Assembly (NCBI GenBank): GCA_964494345.1 | Contig: CAZBSI010000001.1 | Coordinates: 186,001-250,000 of the forward strand | Source of the DNA: DTKD01 sp964494345 | GTDB taxonomy: Bacteria > Armatimonadota > UBA5829 | Direction: 5' to 3' | DNA: 64,000 bases | Part shown: positions 8,077 to 16,753 of the stretch, one piece after another | Position numbering within the stretch: the stretch's first letter is position 1 | How the letters are laid out: each line of letters starts with the position of its first letter | Notes under the pieces: generated by a model | Database searches by the model: none | Seen by the model: the letters and a program-made list of their open reading frames with translations, nothing else | Told to the model about the DNA's origin: nothing | Translations under genes and position numbers: made by a program

Positions 8077-9696
8077 ATGGCGTTTTACAGAGCACATATT
8101 CTGGTCGACACTGGCACAGCGGCTCTTCTCAAAGGCGCACACGCAGTCAGGACCGCGCTCACCGAGGAGATAAAGCGCAAGGGTCTTGACAAAGAGATCA
8201 AAGTAGTCGAGACCGGGGCGCTGGGCTTGGCTGGTGCGGTGCCGGCTATCGTAGTCTATCCGGAGGGCGTCACTTATGCCAACGTCACAGTTGATGATGT
8301 CCCGGAGATAGTCGAAGAGCACCTGCTCAAGGGCCGACAGGTCAAACGACTTCTCTACACAGACGCGACTCCTTCCGTAGTTGAGGCTGCTCCAAGCGCA
8401 CGTGGGGCAGAGATGAGGGTCGTGTTGAAGAACATCGGCGTTATCGACCCAACCTCCATAGATGAGTATATCGCTATGGGCGGATACGAGGGTCTTGCAA
8501 AGGCGCTGACCACGATGACCCCCGGAGCCGTCATCTCCGAAATCAAGGATTCGGGCCTCACCGGTCGCGGCGGCGCAGGATTTCCAACCGGACTCAAGTG
8601 GGGATTTACGGCCAAGGCCGATGGCGAGACAAAATACATAGTCTGCAACGCTGATGAAGGCGAGCCGGGTAACTTCAAGGATCGATTGATAATGGAAGGC
8701 GACCCGCATCAGATCATCGAGGGCATGGTCATCGCGGCGTATGCAGTCGGCGCGCAAAAGGGCTATATCTACATTCGCGGTGAATATCAGCAGTCGGTTG
8801 CAAACACCGAGAGAGCAATCGATGTTGCCCGCGAGATGGGCCTTTTGGGCACGGACATTATGGGCAGCGGCCTGAACTTCGACATAGAAGTATTCAAGGG
8901 CGCTGGAGCCTATATCTGCGGCGAGGAGACTGCGCTTTTGGCCTCACTTGAAGGCAAACGTGGTGAGTCTAAAACCAAGCCGCCGTTCCCGCCGACCTGT
9001 GGTCTGTTCGGTATGCCGACTGTTGTCAACAACGTCGAAACTCTTGCCAACGTGCCGCATATCATAGCCAATGGAGCGGAATGGTATAAGGGTATCGGTA
9101 CTGAGCGCAGCAAGGGCACCAAGATATTCTCCCCGTGCGGAGACGTTCAGTATCCCGGCGTCTATGAAGTTCCGTTTGGCAGCACGCTGCGTGAGGTCAT
9201 CTACGGAATGGCCGGCGGCATCAAGTCCGGCAAGAAATTGAAGGCTATCTTGATGGGTGGGCCGAGTGGGGTGCTTGTCAGTGAGGAAGACCTCGACAGG
9301 AGCCTTTGCAGCGAGGACCTCAACCCTGGCGCAGGCGCTCTGATCGTGCTTGATGAGACCAGGTGCATCGTCGATCTCATCAAAAACTGCGCTCAGTTCT
9401 TCCTGCACGAATCCTGCGGCCAGTGTACTCCGTGCCGCGAGGGTACCAGGCGAATGGTGGACTTCTTTAACTGGTGGACGGCCGGCGCTGGCAGCGAGGA
9501 GGACATTGAGCTTCTGGACAACCTCGCCACCACGATGGCCCTCACCTCCAGATGCGGCCTCGGACAGTTCGCCGGAGTCGCGTTCAAGAGCAGCATTCCG
9601 TTGTTCAAGGACGAGTATCTGGCCCACCTGGTCGACAAAACCTGTCCAGCCGGCGTCTGCGAGATGGACAAAGTTGAGGAGGAAGTGCGGGCTTGA
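8077..9696 (+). CDS. hydB: NuoF-like NADH/FMN subunit of trimeric hydrogenase, set 2
   Basis: A 539-residue NuoF/HydB-type subunit. The FMN/NADH core is intact (GRGGAGFPTG, DEGEPGNFKDR, GAYICGEETAL) and so is the [4Fe-4S] motif ESCGQCTPC with a later CGLGQ. Two differences from the paralogue at 2597 stand out. The N-terminal thioredoxin-like domain (residues 1-92) has lost every cysteine: the CAGAGCVSCGC and GCMGSC stretches of the other copy read DTGTAALLKGA and GALGLA. The protein also stops shortly after KTCPAGVC, with no GltD module. The N-terminal domain therefore probably cannot hold an iron-sulfur cluster and may serve only structurally. It should oxidise or reduce NAD(H) and pass electrons to the HydA encoded 22 bases downstream. 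Confidence 0.92.
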   Translation: MAFYRAHILVDTGTAALLKGAHAVRTALTEEIKRKGLDKEIKVVETGALGLAGAVPAIVVYPEGVTYANVTVDDVPEIVEEHLLKGRQVKRLLYTDATPSVVEAAPSARGAEMRVVLKNIGVIDPTSIDEYIAMGGYEGLAKALTTMTPGAVISEIKDSGLTGRGGAGFPTGLKWGFTAKADGETKYIVCNADEGEPGNFKDRLIMEGDPHQIIEGMVIAAYAVGAQKGYIYIRGEYQQSVANTERAIDVAREMGLLGTDIMGSGLNFDIEVFKGAGAYICGEETALLASLEGKRGESKTKPPFPPTCGLFGMPTVVNNVETLANVPHIIANGAEWYKGIGTERSKGTKIFSPCGDVQYPGVYEVPFGSTLREVIYGMAGGIKSGKKLKAILMGGPSGVLVSEEDLDRSLCSEDLNPGAGALIVLDETRCIVDLIKNCAQFFLHESCGQCTPCREGTRRMVDFFNWWTAGAGSEEDIELLDNLATTMALTSRCGLGQFAGVAFKSSIPLFKDEYLAHLVDKTCPAGVCEMDKVEEEVRA

Positions 9697-9718
9697 TGCA
9701 GCTCGAAAGGCAAATACT

Positions 9719-11485
9719 ATGGCTAAAGTAAACATTAAAATAAATAGTCAGGAATTGTCTGTAGACGATGACTTGACGATACTGCAAGCCGCTCGGCAGG
9801 CGGGTATTTATATCCCGACTCTGTGCTATCACGCAGACCTTGCGTTTGACGGAGTGTGCCGGGTATGCTCAGTTGAGGTTAAAGGCCAGCGAACCCTTTG
9901 CGCGGCGTGCGTATATCCAGTTTCCGAGGGCATGGAAGTGCTCACGCACAGCCCGAAAGTACGCAACGCACGAAAGATGATAGTCGAACTGATGCTGGCG
10001 AACCATCCGCAGGATTGCCTGATTTGCTCCAGGAACCAGAACTGCGAACTTCAGGCGCTTGCAAGAGAACTCGGCGTTCAGGACGTGCGATTTACAGGTG
10101 GCCGCAAGCATTGGGAAACCGACACCAGTTCGACCTCAGTAGTGCGCGACCCGGACAAGTGCATTCTCTGTGGACGCTGTGTGCGCACTTGTCAGGACAT
10201 CCAGAGTGTCGCTGCGCTTCACTTCTCAGGTCGCGGCTGGGATACCCAGATTGTCGCAGGGCTTGGGGACGGCTTGGCCGAGGCGGTATGTGTGAACTGT
10301 GGTCAGTGTATCAACCGCTGCCCGACCGGCGCGCTGAAGGGCAAAGACCCTTCGGACAAGATATGGGAAGCTATTAACGACCCTACCAAGCACGTTATCG
10401 TGCAGACGGCCCCTGCGGTCCGCGCATCCATCGGCGAGGAGTTCGGTTTGGAGCCTGGCAGCCGGGTCACCAAGAAGATGGTCACCGCTCTACGAATGCT
10501 CGGTTTCGACAAGGTATTCGACACCGATTTCACCGCCGACCTTACCATTATGGAGGAAGGCAGCGAACTGATCGAGCGCATCACCAAGGGTGGGGTGCTT
10601 CCTCAGATCACGAGCTGCTCACCGGGGTGGATCAACTTCATAGAATACTACTATCCGGAGCTTCTGCCTCATCTGTCAAGCTGCAAAAGCCCACAGCAGA
10701 TGTTCGGCGCGCTCACAAAGACCTATTACGCCGAAAAAGAGGGTATCGACCCCAAGGACATCGTCTCGGTCTCGATTATGCCCTGCGTGGCCAAGAAGTT
10801 CGAGTGTGAGCGGCCTGAGATGAACTCCAGCGGTTATCAGGACGTAGACTACGTTCTCACCACTCGCGAAGCAGCCGGAATGATGAAGCAGGCCGGAATC
10901 GACCTGCCTAACCTCGAAGACGGCGAGTACGACGCGCCGTTCGGAATTACCACCGGCGCGGGTGCGATTTTCGGCAACACTGGTGGAGTTATGGAAGCCG
11001 CGTTGCGGACTGCATACGAACTCATCACCGGAGAAGCGCTCGACGACGTGAATATCACCGCGGTCAGAGGCACCGAGGGTGTTCGCGAAGCCACCGTGCA
11101 GGTCGGCGATCTGCCGGTTAAGGCGGCAGTCGCTCACGGTCTTGCCAATGCAAGAGAGGTTCTGGAAGGCATCAAGAGTGGCCGGTTCAAGGACTACGCC
11201 TTCATCGAGATCATGTGCTGCCCCGGAGGCTGCATCGGAGGCGGCGGCCAGCCACAGCCGACCAACGAGGAAATCAGAAAGAAGCGAATTGAGGGAATCT
11301 ATGCCGAGGACGGCGCGATGACTCTGCGCAAGTCACATGAGAACCCTGCGATCAAGACGCTTTATGAGGAGTTCCTCGGCAAGCCGCTTTCTCACAAGTC
11401 GCACGAACTGCTTCACACCACCTACACCCCGCGCTCTCAGCGCACGGTGAAATCGGAGAAACCGAAAAAGGTGAAGATAGACTAA
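9719..11485 (+). CDS. hydA: [FeFe]-hydrogenase catalytic subunit, set 2
   Basis: A 588-residue catalytic subunit, the same length as its paralogue at 5664. It has the plant-type [2Fe-2S] cysteines (CYHADLAFDGVCRVC and CAAC), the His-Cys cluster HPQDCLICSRNQNC, two ferredoxin-type clusters (CILCGRCVRTC and CVNCGQCINRC), and H-cluster motifs TSCSPGW, MPCVAKKFE and EIMCCPGGCIGGGGQP. The start ATG follows GAAAGG at 9705-9710; upstream codons in the same frame belong to an accidental extension across hydB. A terminator follows 24 bases after the stop. Sequence similarity to set 1 runs through the entire length, so the two sets arose by duplication or by acquisition of a close relative. No maturase (HydE, F, G) gene is in the window. 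Confidence 0.94.
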   Translation: MAKVNIKINSQELSVDDDLTILQAARQAGIYIPTLCYHADLAFDGVCRVCSVEVKGQRTLCAACVYPVSEGMEVLTHSPKVRNARKMIVELMLANHPQDCLICSRNQNCELQALARELGVQDVRFTGGRKHWETDTSSTSVVRDPDKCILCGRCVRTCQDIQSVAALHFSGRGWDTQIVAGLGDGLAEAVCVNCGQCINRCPTGALKGKDPSDKIWEAINDPTKHVIVQTAPAVRASIGEEFGLEPGSRVTKKMVTALRMLGFDKVFDTDFTADLTIMEEGSELIERITKGGVLPQITSCSPGWINFIEYYYPELLPHLSSCKSPQQMFGALTKTYYAEKEGIDPKDIVSVSIMPCVAKKFECERPEMNSSGYQDVDYVLTTREAAGMMKQAGIDLPNLEDGEYDAPFGITTGAGAIFGNTGGVMEAALRTAYELITGEALDDVNITAVRGTEGVREATVQVGDLPVKAAVAHGLANAREVLEGIKSGRFKDYAFIEIMCCPGGCIGGGGQPQPTNEEIRKKRIEGIYAEDGAMTLRKSHENPAIKTLYEEFLGKPLSHKSHELLHTTYTPRSQRTVKSEKPKKVKID

Positions 11486-11509
11486 CGATAGTCTGATTTG
11501 AGAGGACAG

Positions 11510-11539
11510 GGGAGAAGCCGGCCGGTTTCTCCCTTTTTT
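11510..11539 (+). terminator. Intrinsic terminator after the hydrogenase locus
   Basis: GGGAGAA (11510-11516) pairs with TTCTCCC (11527-11533) around a GC-rich, further self-complementary centre, followed by TTTTTT. It terminates the plus-strand hydrogenase operon and reaches the last bases of the convergent ku gene. Confidence 0.85.
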
Positions 11540-12338
11540 AAGCGCTTTTTCTCTCGGCGGCCACTGGCTGCTTCTCGGTGGCTTCAAGGCTCGCTTTCAG
11601 AGCAGACATTATATCAATCACCTTTGTCGCCGCAGGCTCGGTTGGGGCTGTGATTTGTTCGCCGTCGATCTTTGCCTGTATCAACTGCTTTAGCGCAGCT
11701 TCGTAATCGTCGTGATATTGCGCAGGGTCGAATTTGGCGGTCATATGCTCGATCAGGACCTTCGCAAGTTCCAGCTCATTTGCCTGCGTCTCTGCGTCGG
11801 CGGCGGGCAGGGGAACCGCGTCGGGTTTAACTATTTCGTCATTAAAAAACATCGTCTCCAGAATCAGCGCAGAGCCTGATAGTCTTATTCCAGCCAATTT
11901 TTCCCTCGTGCCCATGCTGATTTTACCAATCGCCATCTTGTTTTGATCTGCAAGAGCCTGTCGAAGCAGCGTATATGCTCGGTCGCCATTTTCGTCCGGG
12001 GCGATATAGTAAGCCCGCTCGAATTCGATAGGGTCCACCTCTGAGGCATCGACGAACGCAGTGATCTCGATGGTTTTGGAGGATTTGACATTGACGCTGT
12101 CCAGTTCCTCGTCTGATAGCACCACATATTGCCCTTTGCGAAACTCATAACCCTTTACAATGTCGTCTTTAGACAGGACGTTGCCACAAATCTTGCAGAC
12201 TTTATCGTAGCGCACCCGGCCGTTATCGTCTTTATGCAGTTGGTTGAAGGAAATATCCTTGCTTCGAGTGGCTGCAAATAACTTGACCGGGATATTCACC
12301 AGGCCAAAACTAATCATCCCGCTCCACGTAGCACGCAT
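11538..12338 (-). CDS. ku: Ku homodimer DNA-end-binding protein (NHEJ)
   Basis: A 266-residue prokaryotic Ku. The N-terminus MRATWSGMISFGLVNIPV, the zinc-ribbon-like CKICGNVLSKDDIVKGYEF remnant (only C47 and C50 are evident) and the central MFFNDEIVKP region are typical of the bacterial beta-barrel core. The last 60 residues form the lysine-containing C-terminal extension that in other species contacts LigD. Ku binds broken double-strand ends and recruits LigD in two-component bacterial non-homologous end joining. It lies 17 bases downstream of ligD on the same strand, so both should be translated from one message. Length is at the usual size. Confidence 0.95.
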   Translation of the reverse strand: MRATWSGMISFGLVNIPVKLFAATRSKDISFNQLHKDDNGRVRYDKVCKICGNVLSKDDIVKGYEFRKGQYVVLSDEELDSVNVKSSKTIEITAFVDASEVDPIEFERAYYIAPDENGDRAYTLLRQALADQNKMAIGKISMGTREKLAGIRLSGSALILETMFFNDEIVKPDAVPLPAADAETQANELELAKVLIEHMTAKFDPAQYHDDYEAALKQLIQAKIDGEQITAPTEPAATKVIDIMSALKASLEATEKQPVAAERKSA

Positions 12339-12355
12339 AACAACCCTCCATTTGC

Positions 12356-14893
12356 TCAGTGCAGTTTCTGCAATCGATCCAGTGCATCGGCCAATCTCTG
12401 TCGTTTGTTAAGCACTCCAGCAAATATATCCCCATATTTCTCAATTCTCTGTGGCACGGTTAGTATCGTAAATTCTCGCTTATCAGGTTTGCCAGCCACT
12501 TCTTCCCACCTCAGCGGCGCAGAAACAGTGGCCCCCGGGCATTCTCTCACACAATAGACTCCCGCTAGCGTCTTATGAGCCGCATTTTGAAGGTGATCTA
12601 CATATACCTGTTTGCCTATTCTTTCTTTAATTGATCGCTGGGTGGTTGCTATCTTCGGCACGCGCGCGGCCACTACTCCGGCCAATATCTCCCCGAAGCT
12701 CTGAGTATGTGCAAAATCGTAGATTCCTTCGATGGTAATAAATATATGCATCCCGCGGGAGCCGGAAGTCTTCGCAAAGCCTTCAATTCCAATCTCGTCA
12801 AGCGCGCTTTTTACTGCCATAGCCACCTCGCAGACCAAATCAAATGAAACTTCCTCCGGGTCGAGATCAATCGCGATATAATCCGGCGTCTGCAGGCTAT
12901 CGACGCGCGACATAAACGGATTAGTGGCGATGCAGCCTAGGTTGGCAAGATAAAGCAGGCTCGCGGTAGTATCCGCAACAGCGTAGTTTACGATGCTGTC
13001 TCCCTCCTGAATCGGCACCGTGCGCAAATATTCCGGCGCGCCTTCGAGGTTGTGTTGATAAAAAGATTCCTCGTCTATACCGTCAGGAAAGCGTCGCAGA
13101 ATTAGCGGGCGATCTTTGAGGTGCGGCAGAATCGTGTCGCGAACGGTGTAGTAATAATTCAACAGATCGCCTTTGGTATAGCCATCTGCCGGCCAATATA
13201 TCTTATCGAGATTACTGAGCGCGACTTCTGCTGAGTCGACGACAATGATCGCATCGCCGGATAGCCTCTCCTGCTTGAAGAACTCCTCGACAGCCATCGG
13301 CGCTTTTGTCACGCCAGCCACTTTGGATAGTCTCTGATGGGTCAATTTCCCGGTATGCCTGGCTGATTCGCGCACAACCTCGCGAGCGTCTTTATCCGAC
13401 CGCATCCCCACAAAGACGGGCTGTCGCATTATACCTTCATCGGTCCACTGTGCGAACTTCACCTCGCATACCAGGGTTGGCTGAACCCATATCGCCGGGG
13501 TGTTGGTGGACGGAATCGGATCAAATGGAGATTCATCGATCACCAGCGGCTTTAGTTGCGCAAAAATATCCTGCAAGGTATCCTCGTCGAACCCGCCTCC
13601 GACCTGCCCCGCGGGGCGCAGCTTTCCTTTTTCGTAAACCCCAACCACCAGAGAGCCAAAATACGCTCGCGACCCTAACGGTTGGGTATAGCCTCCAATC
13701 ACCACCTCCTGCCTCAGGATCGCCTTGATTTTGACCCAATAGCTCGATCGTCTTCCGACGTATGGGCTATCCATCCGTTTTCCGACCACCCCTTCAAGAC
13801 CAGCCGCGCTAGCCTGGGCGAATAGATCCTCTCCACGAGCTTCGATGTGGTCGGAATATTTCACAAAATCGTTAGGCCGAATAATTGAGCTTAGCATCTC
13901 TTTGCGCTCAATTAGTGGTAAAGTGCGCAGGTCTCGCCCGTTGAGATATAGCAAATCGAAGACATAATAGACCAGTTGATACTTCCCGTGGGCAGCCTGG
14001 TCAGCGCCTGGATAGTATCGCGCGACATTCTGAAGCACCTGGAAGTTGGGTTTGCCATTTTCATCCAGCATCACCATCTCGCCGTCGAGTATTGCCGTCT
14101 CGGCGTCGATAAACCCCGGTAAAACCTCAGCCTGGGGGAATCGATCAAGCATATCGCGATTATTACGAGATTGAAGCTTAAATGTCGTGGGGCTGATAAA
14201 TGCGATAGCCCGGTAGCCGTCCCATTTGACCTCAAACAGCCACCGTGCGTCGGTAAAAGGGGCGTCAACCAAAGTCGCCAGCATCGGCGCTATTTTATCC
14301 GGCATTTTGTCGGCCGCCAACTGCTCGTCCGCAACAGCAGAACCGCCTTTATGCCCGGCAGATTCTACAATCTCCTCCCGTTCTTTCCGACCTCCACCAG
14401 GCAGCACCTGTTGTAGCTTCCAATCGGATTGTGCATACTGGTCACGGCCTTTGATGAGCAGCCATTCGTCTTTCGAGCTCTTTAGCCTGACAAGATGGAA
14501 CTCACCTTTGAGCTTGACGCCCGCTAGTTCGAAGAGCACTTTACCTTTATCGAGGTCATATTCGATGAGCTGGTAGGTCCCGCTGTCCCATATCTCCACC
14601 TCCCCGGCTCCGTAGTTACCGTCCTCGATTTTGCCCCGAAAGTCGAGGTAGTCAAGTGGGTGATCCTCGACCATTACTGCGAGCCGTTTCTCTTTGGGGT
14701 TCATTGACGGGCCTTTCGGCACGGCCCAGCTTTTTAAGACGCCGCCGATTTCCAGCCGGAGGTCAAAGTGAAGATGGCTGGCGTGGTGTTCGTGGACGAC
14801 AAAATGATGCCCTTCACCGGGCTTAACTTCGTCGCCTTTTGGTTCCGGAGTCGAGTCGAAATCGCGCTTGCTTTGATAGTCATCCAAGCTCAT
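12356..14893 (-). CDS. ligD: Multidomain DNA ligase D (phosphoesterase-ligase-polymerase)
   Basis: An 845-residue LigD with all three catalytic modules in the order PE-ligase-polymerase. The 3'-phosphoesterase domain (about 25-160) has HEHHASHLHFDLRLE. The ATP-dependent ligase domain (about 200-520) has the adenylation motif EVKWDGYR with the nucleophile at K223, and EGVVGKR further on. The archaeo-eukaryotic primase-type polymerase domain (about 555-845) carries the metal-binding DLDPEE and a later YVDHLQN segment. Together with Ku it repairs double-strand breaks by end processing, gap filling and sealing. The start ATG is 59 bases below the glycosidase gene on the same strand, so the transcript might begin further upstream, but a separate promoter cannot be excluded. 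Confidence 0.95.
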   Translation of the reverse strand: MSLDDYQSKRDFDSTPEPKGDEVKPGEGHHFVVHEHHASHLHFDLRLEIGGVLKSWAVPKGPSMNPKEKRLAVMVEDHPLDYLDFRGKIEDGNYGAGEVEIWDSGTYQLIEYDLDKGKVLFELAGVKLKGEFHLVRLKSSKDEWLLIKGRDQYAQSDWKLQQVLPGGGRKEREEIVESAGHKGGSAVADEQLAADKMPDKIAPMLATLVDAPFTDARWLFEVKWDGYRAIAFISPTTFKLQSRNNRDMLDRFPQAEVLPGFIDAETAILDGEMVMLDENGKPNFQVLQNVARYYPGADQAAHGKYQLVYYVFDLLYLNGRDLRTLPLIERKEMLSSIIRPNDFVKYSDHIEARGEDLFAQASAAGLEGVVGKRMDSPYVGRRSSYWVKIKAILRQEVVIGGYTQPLGSRAYFGSLVVGVYEKGKLRPAGQVGGGFDEDTLQDIFAQLKPLVIDESPFDPIPSTNTPAIWVQPTLVCEVKFAQWTDEGIMRQPVFVGMRSDKDAREVVRESARHTGKLTHQRLSKVAGVTKAPMAVEEFFKQERLSGDAIIVVDSAEVALSNLDKIYWPADGYTKGDLLNYYYTVRDTILPHLKDRPLILRRFPDGIDEESFYQHNLEGAPEYLRTVPIQEGDSIVNYAVADTTASLLYLANLGCIATNPFMSRVDSLQTPDYIAIDLDPEEVSFDLVCEVAMAVKSALDEIGIEGFAKTSGSRGMHIFITIEGIYDFAHTQSFGEILAGVVAARVPKIATTQRSIKERIGKQVYVDHLQNAAHKTLAGVYCVRECPGATVSAPLRWEEVAGKPDKREFTILTVPQRIEKYGDIFAGVLNKRQRLADALDRLQKLH

Positions 14894-14952
14894 GCCGTCC
14901 TCCTCCGCATAAGCCTGGATTACCCGAATCTCAGAAGAGCGAAAACGCCGAT

Positions 14953-16737
14953 CTACTCTCGATATCTGTAGGCGAACCTGCCGTTGGGTGCGGTGTCGCC
15001 GTTTATGGTGAACTCGATGGGGTCGAAGCGCTGTATATTATCCGCCCATTTGAAGTTAAACTTCAGAGATGTCGATAGGTCGTCCAACCCCAACGCCCTG
15101 CGTGGAATTGCGAGTTCCAATTCGCAGCCTGCGACTTTATAAGTTACCCCGCCGTGAGACTCCCATCCCCACGGGCCGAACGGTTTGGAGGAGCCATCGC
15201 TTTGCGCCGGCCCCCATCGCTCCAAAAGTGTCACAGAATTGTCTCTAACCTTGCGATTGACCACAAAATCAAATCCGTGCCAGCCTGTGTTCGGGTCACA
15301 ATTAGCGTCGATAAACAGCATCATCCAGTTCTTATCTGTATGCGGGGTAATCGGCTCCCGCGTGCGAGCGTAGAAATATATATTTTTAGAGTCGTGAGCC
15401 ACTTTGAGACACACGAAGTCATTGCGGCCCGTATTGTTCGTATACTGTGTCTCGGGGTTCCAACCAGGGTAGTCACGATGCTCCGTATCAAAAGCATCGT
15501 CGCGATATTCGGGCACGACATCTTTCCAATCATCGAAATTGCCGTTTATGGCAATCATTTTGGCTTTTCCGGCTTTCAGTGGTGCGCTCGCTCCCTTAAA
15601 GCGCCTTATATAATCTACAAGTTGATAATAATAGGCATCTTCGTGGCCGCCCAGCATAGGCTCAATGTCACGGCTGTATTCCTGCGTGTATTGATCGACA
15701 AACATCGGCGGTTGGCTAACGCCCCCAAACGAAGGCAAATACATCGCTATCCACTCGTTCCAGCCTGTTACAAAGATAAATTCCGGGTCGATTTTTAGCG
15801 CATGTTCAAACTGCTCGGCCAGATTCAGTCCCAGATTGACCGCACCGGGTCGGGTATCCTCCCCGCCGTCGTGCCAGCTTCGACCGTGAGTGCCCTTTTC
15901 TGTAAAAGCTGCGCACCGATTCGGCAGTATCCCGTTTTGCCCAACCCCCACGCTCATCTGCTCCGCGGCACCTTCCGAGTTTTTGAAGACGTGCTGAGGA
16001 TAAACTTCCAGCCAACTCCACTGATCCGGTCCCGATGGCCCGTCGAAATAGCTCGGCATCGGTTTTCTGAATGTGAAGAAATCCTTGACGTCATCATCGA
16101 CCTGAGCAGGGTCGGCCATAATCAACGGCTTGCCCTTCCACTGGAACCAGAGGTCCTTATACAATCCCTTAGAATAAAACCCATCATACAGTTTGCGGAC
16201 CACCGCTCGAGGGTTATGAAACGGCGTCAGAAATGCGATCTGCGGAGTCTTCCCGCCTTCGCTGCGCACCTGGGCCCACACCTTACATAATGCAAGGAAG
16301 CTTTTCTCATATATAGCCTGGTTAGTGACATCGAATATCACCGTATCAGCACCCGCGTCAGACAGCATCTGTGCGTGTTTTCGCAACACCCACGGGTCCG
16401 AAGTTATATAATATCCGAACAACGGCTCGCCCCAGTGATGATACGCCAGCATCGGCCCCCAGGGTGGGCTATTTGGGTTTTTCATAGCATCGGGGTCTTT
16501 TGCCAGAATCTTTGAAATATCGTAAGGCCCGCCCCTGCCTTCCTCTCCCAACCATAAGAAATAAAAGACGCCGACGAACCGGTCCTTGCGAGGCGGGCTG
16601 ACCTGTTCATTGGTAGACACACTGCGACCAAGCCCGTCAGTCGCCGCCCACGTGTCAGATTGCGTATCCCAACCAGCAGCATTTGAGTTCACGATCAAGC
16701 ACCCCATCAATAAAATAGCAATGAATAATACTCTCAT
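14953..16737 (-). CDS. Secreted GH99/GH71-like glycosidase with C-terminal sugar-binding-like domain
   Basis: A 594-residue exported protein. I place the start at the second ATG (16737), which has CAGGAGTGAG upstream and begins a clean signal peptide, MRVLFIAILLMGCLIVNSNAAG. Residues about 45-370 resemble the glycosyl-hydrolase 71/99-like TIM barrel found in many uncultured bacteria: VGVFYFLWLG, AYHHWGEPLFGYY, SDAGADTVIFDVTNQ and FVTGWNEWIA. Residues about 395-594 begin with an INGNFDDWKDV motif and look like a CBM9/DOMON-type beta-sandwich that often binds carbohydrate. The exact substrate is unknown; mannan or other polysaccharide is only a guess from family. It sits 16 bases downstream of the DUF6785-like membrane gene, suggesting linked functions. 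Confidence 0.75.
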   Translation of the reverse strand: MRVLFIAILLMGCLIVNSNAAGWDTQSDTWAATDGLGRSVSTNEQVSPPRKDRFVGVFYFLWLGEEGRGGPYDISKILAKDPDAMKNPNSPPWGPMLAYHHWGEPLFGYYITSDPWVLRKHAQMLSDAGADTVIFDVTNQAIYEKSFLALCKVWAQVRSEGGKTPQIAFLTPFHNPRAVVRKLYDGFYSKGLYKDLWFQWKGKPLIMADPAQVDDDVKDFFTFRKPMPSYFDGPSGPDQWSWLEVYPQHVFKNSEGAAEQMSVGVGQNGILPNRCAAFTEKGTHGRSWHDGGEDTRPGAVNLGLNLAEQFEHALKIDPEFIFVTGWNEWIAMYLPSFGGVSQPPMFVDQYTQEYSRDIEPMLGGHEDAYYYQLVDYIRRFKGASAPLKAGKAKMIAINGNFDDWKDVVPEYRDDAFDTEHRDYPGWNPETQYTNNTGRNDFVCLKVAHDSKNIYFYARTREPITPHTDKNWMMLFIDANCDPNTGWHGFDFVVNRKVRDNSVTLLERWGPAQSDGSSKPFGPWGWESHGGVTYKVAGCELELAIPRRALGLDDLSTSLKFNFKWADNIQRFDPIEFTINGDTAPNGRFAYRYRE

Positions 16738-16753
16738 CTCACTCCTGCACAAA

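Noticed and set aside
8944..9735. 263-codon antisense frame opposite the second NuoF gene
   Set aside because: Composition mirrors the plus-strand gene; no family motif or ribosome site.
5664..11485. Inactive (H-cluster-less) hydrogenase subunits
   Set aside because: L2 and L3 are complete in both copies and the L1 variant is, from memory, widespread in active trimeric enzymes.
15154..15798. 214-codon plus-strand frame inside the glycosidase gene
   Set aside because: Antisense to a well-supported secreted protein; the translation shows no recognisable domain.
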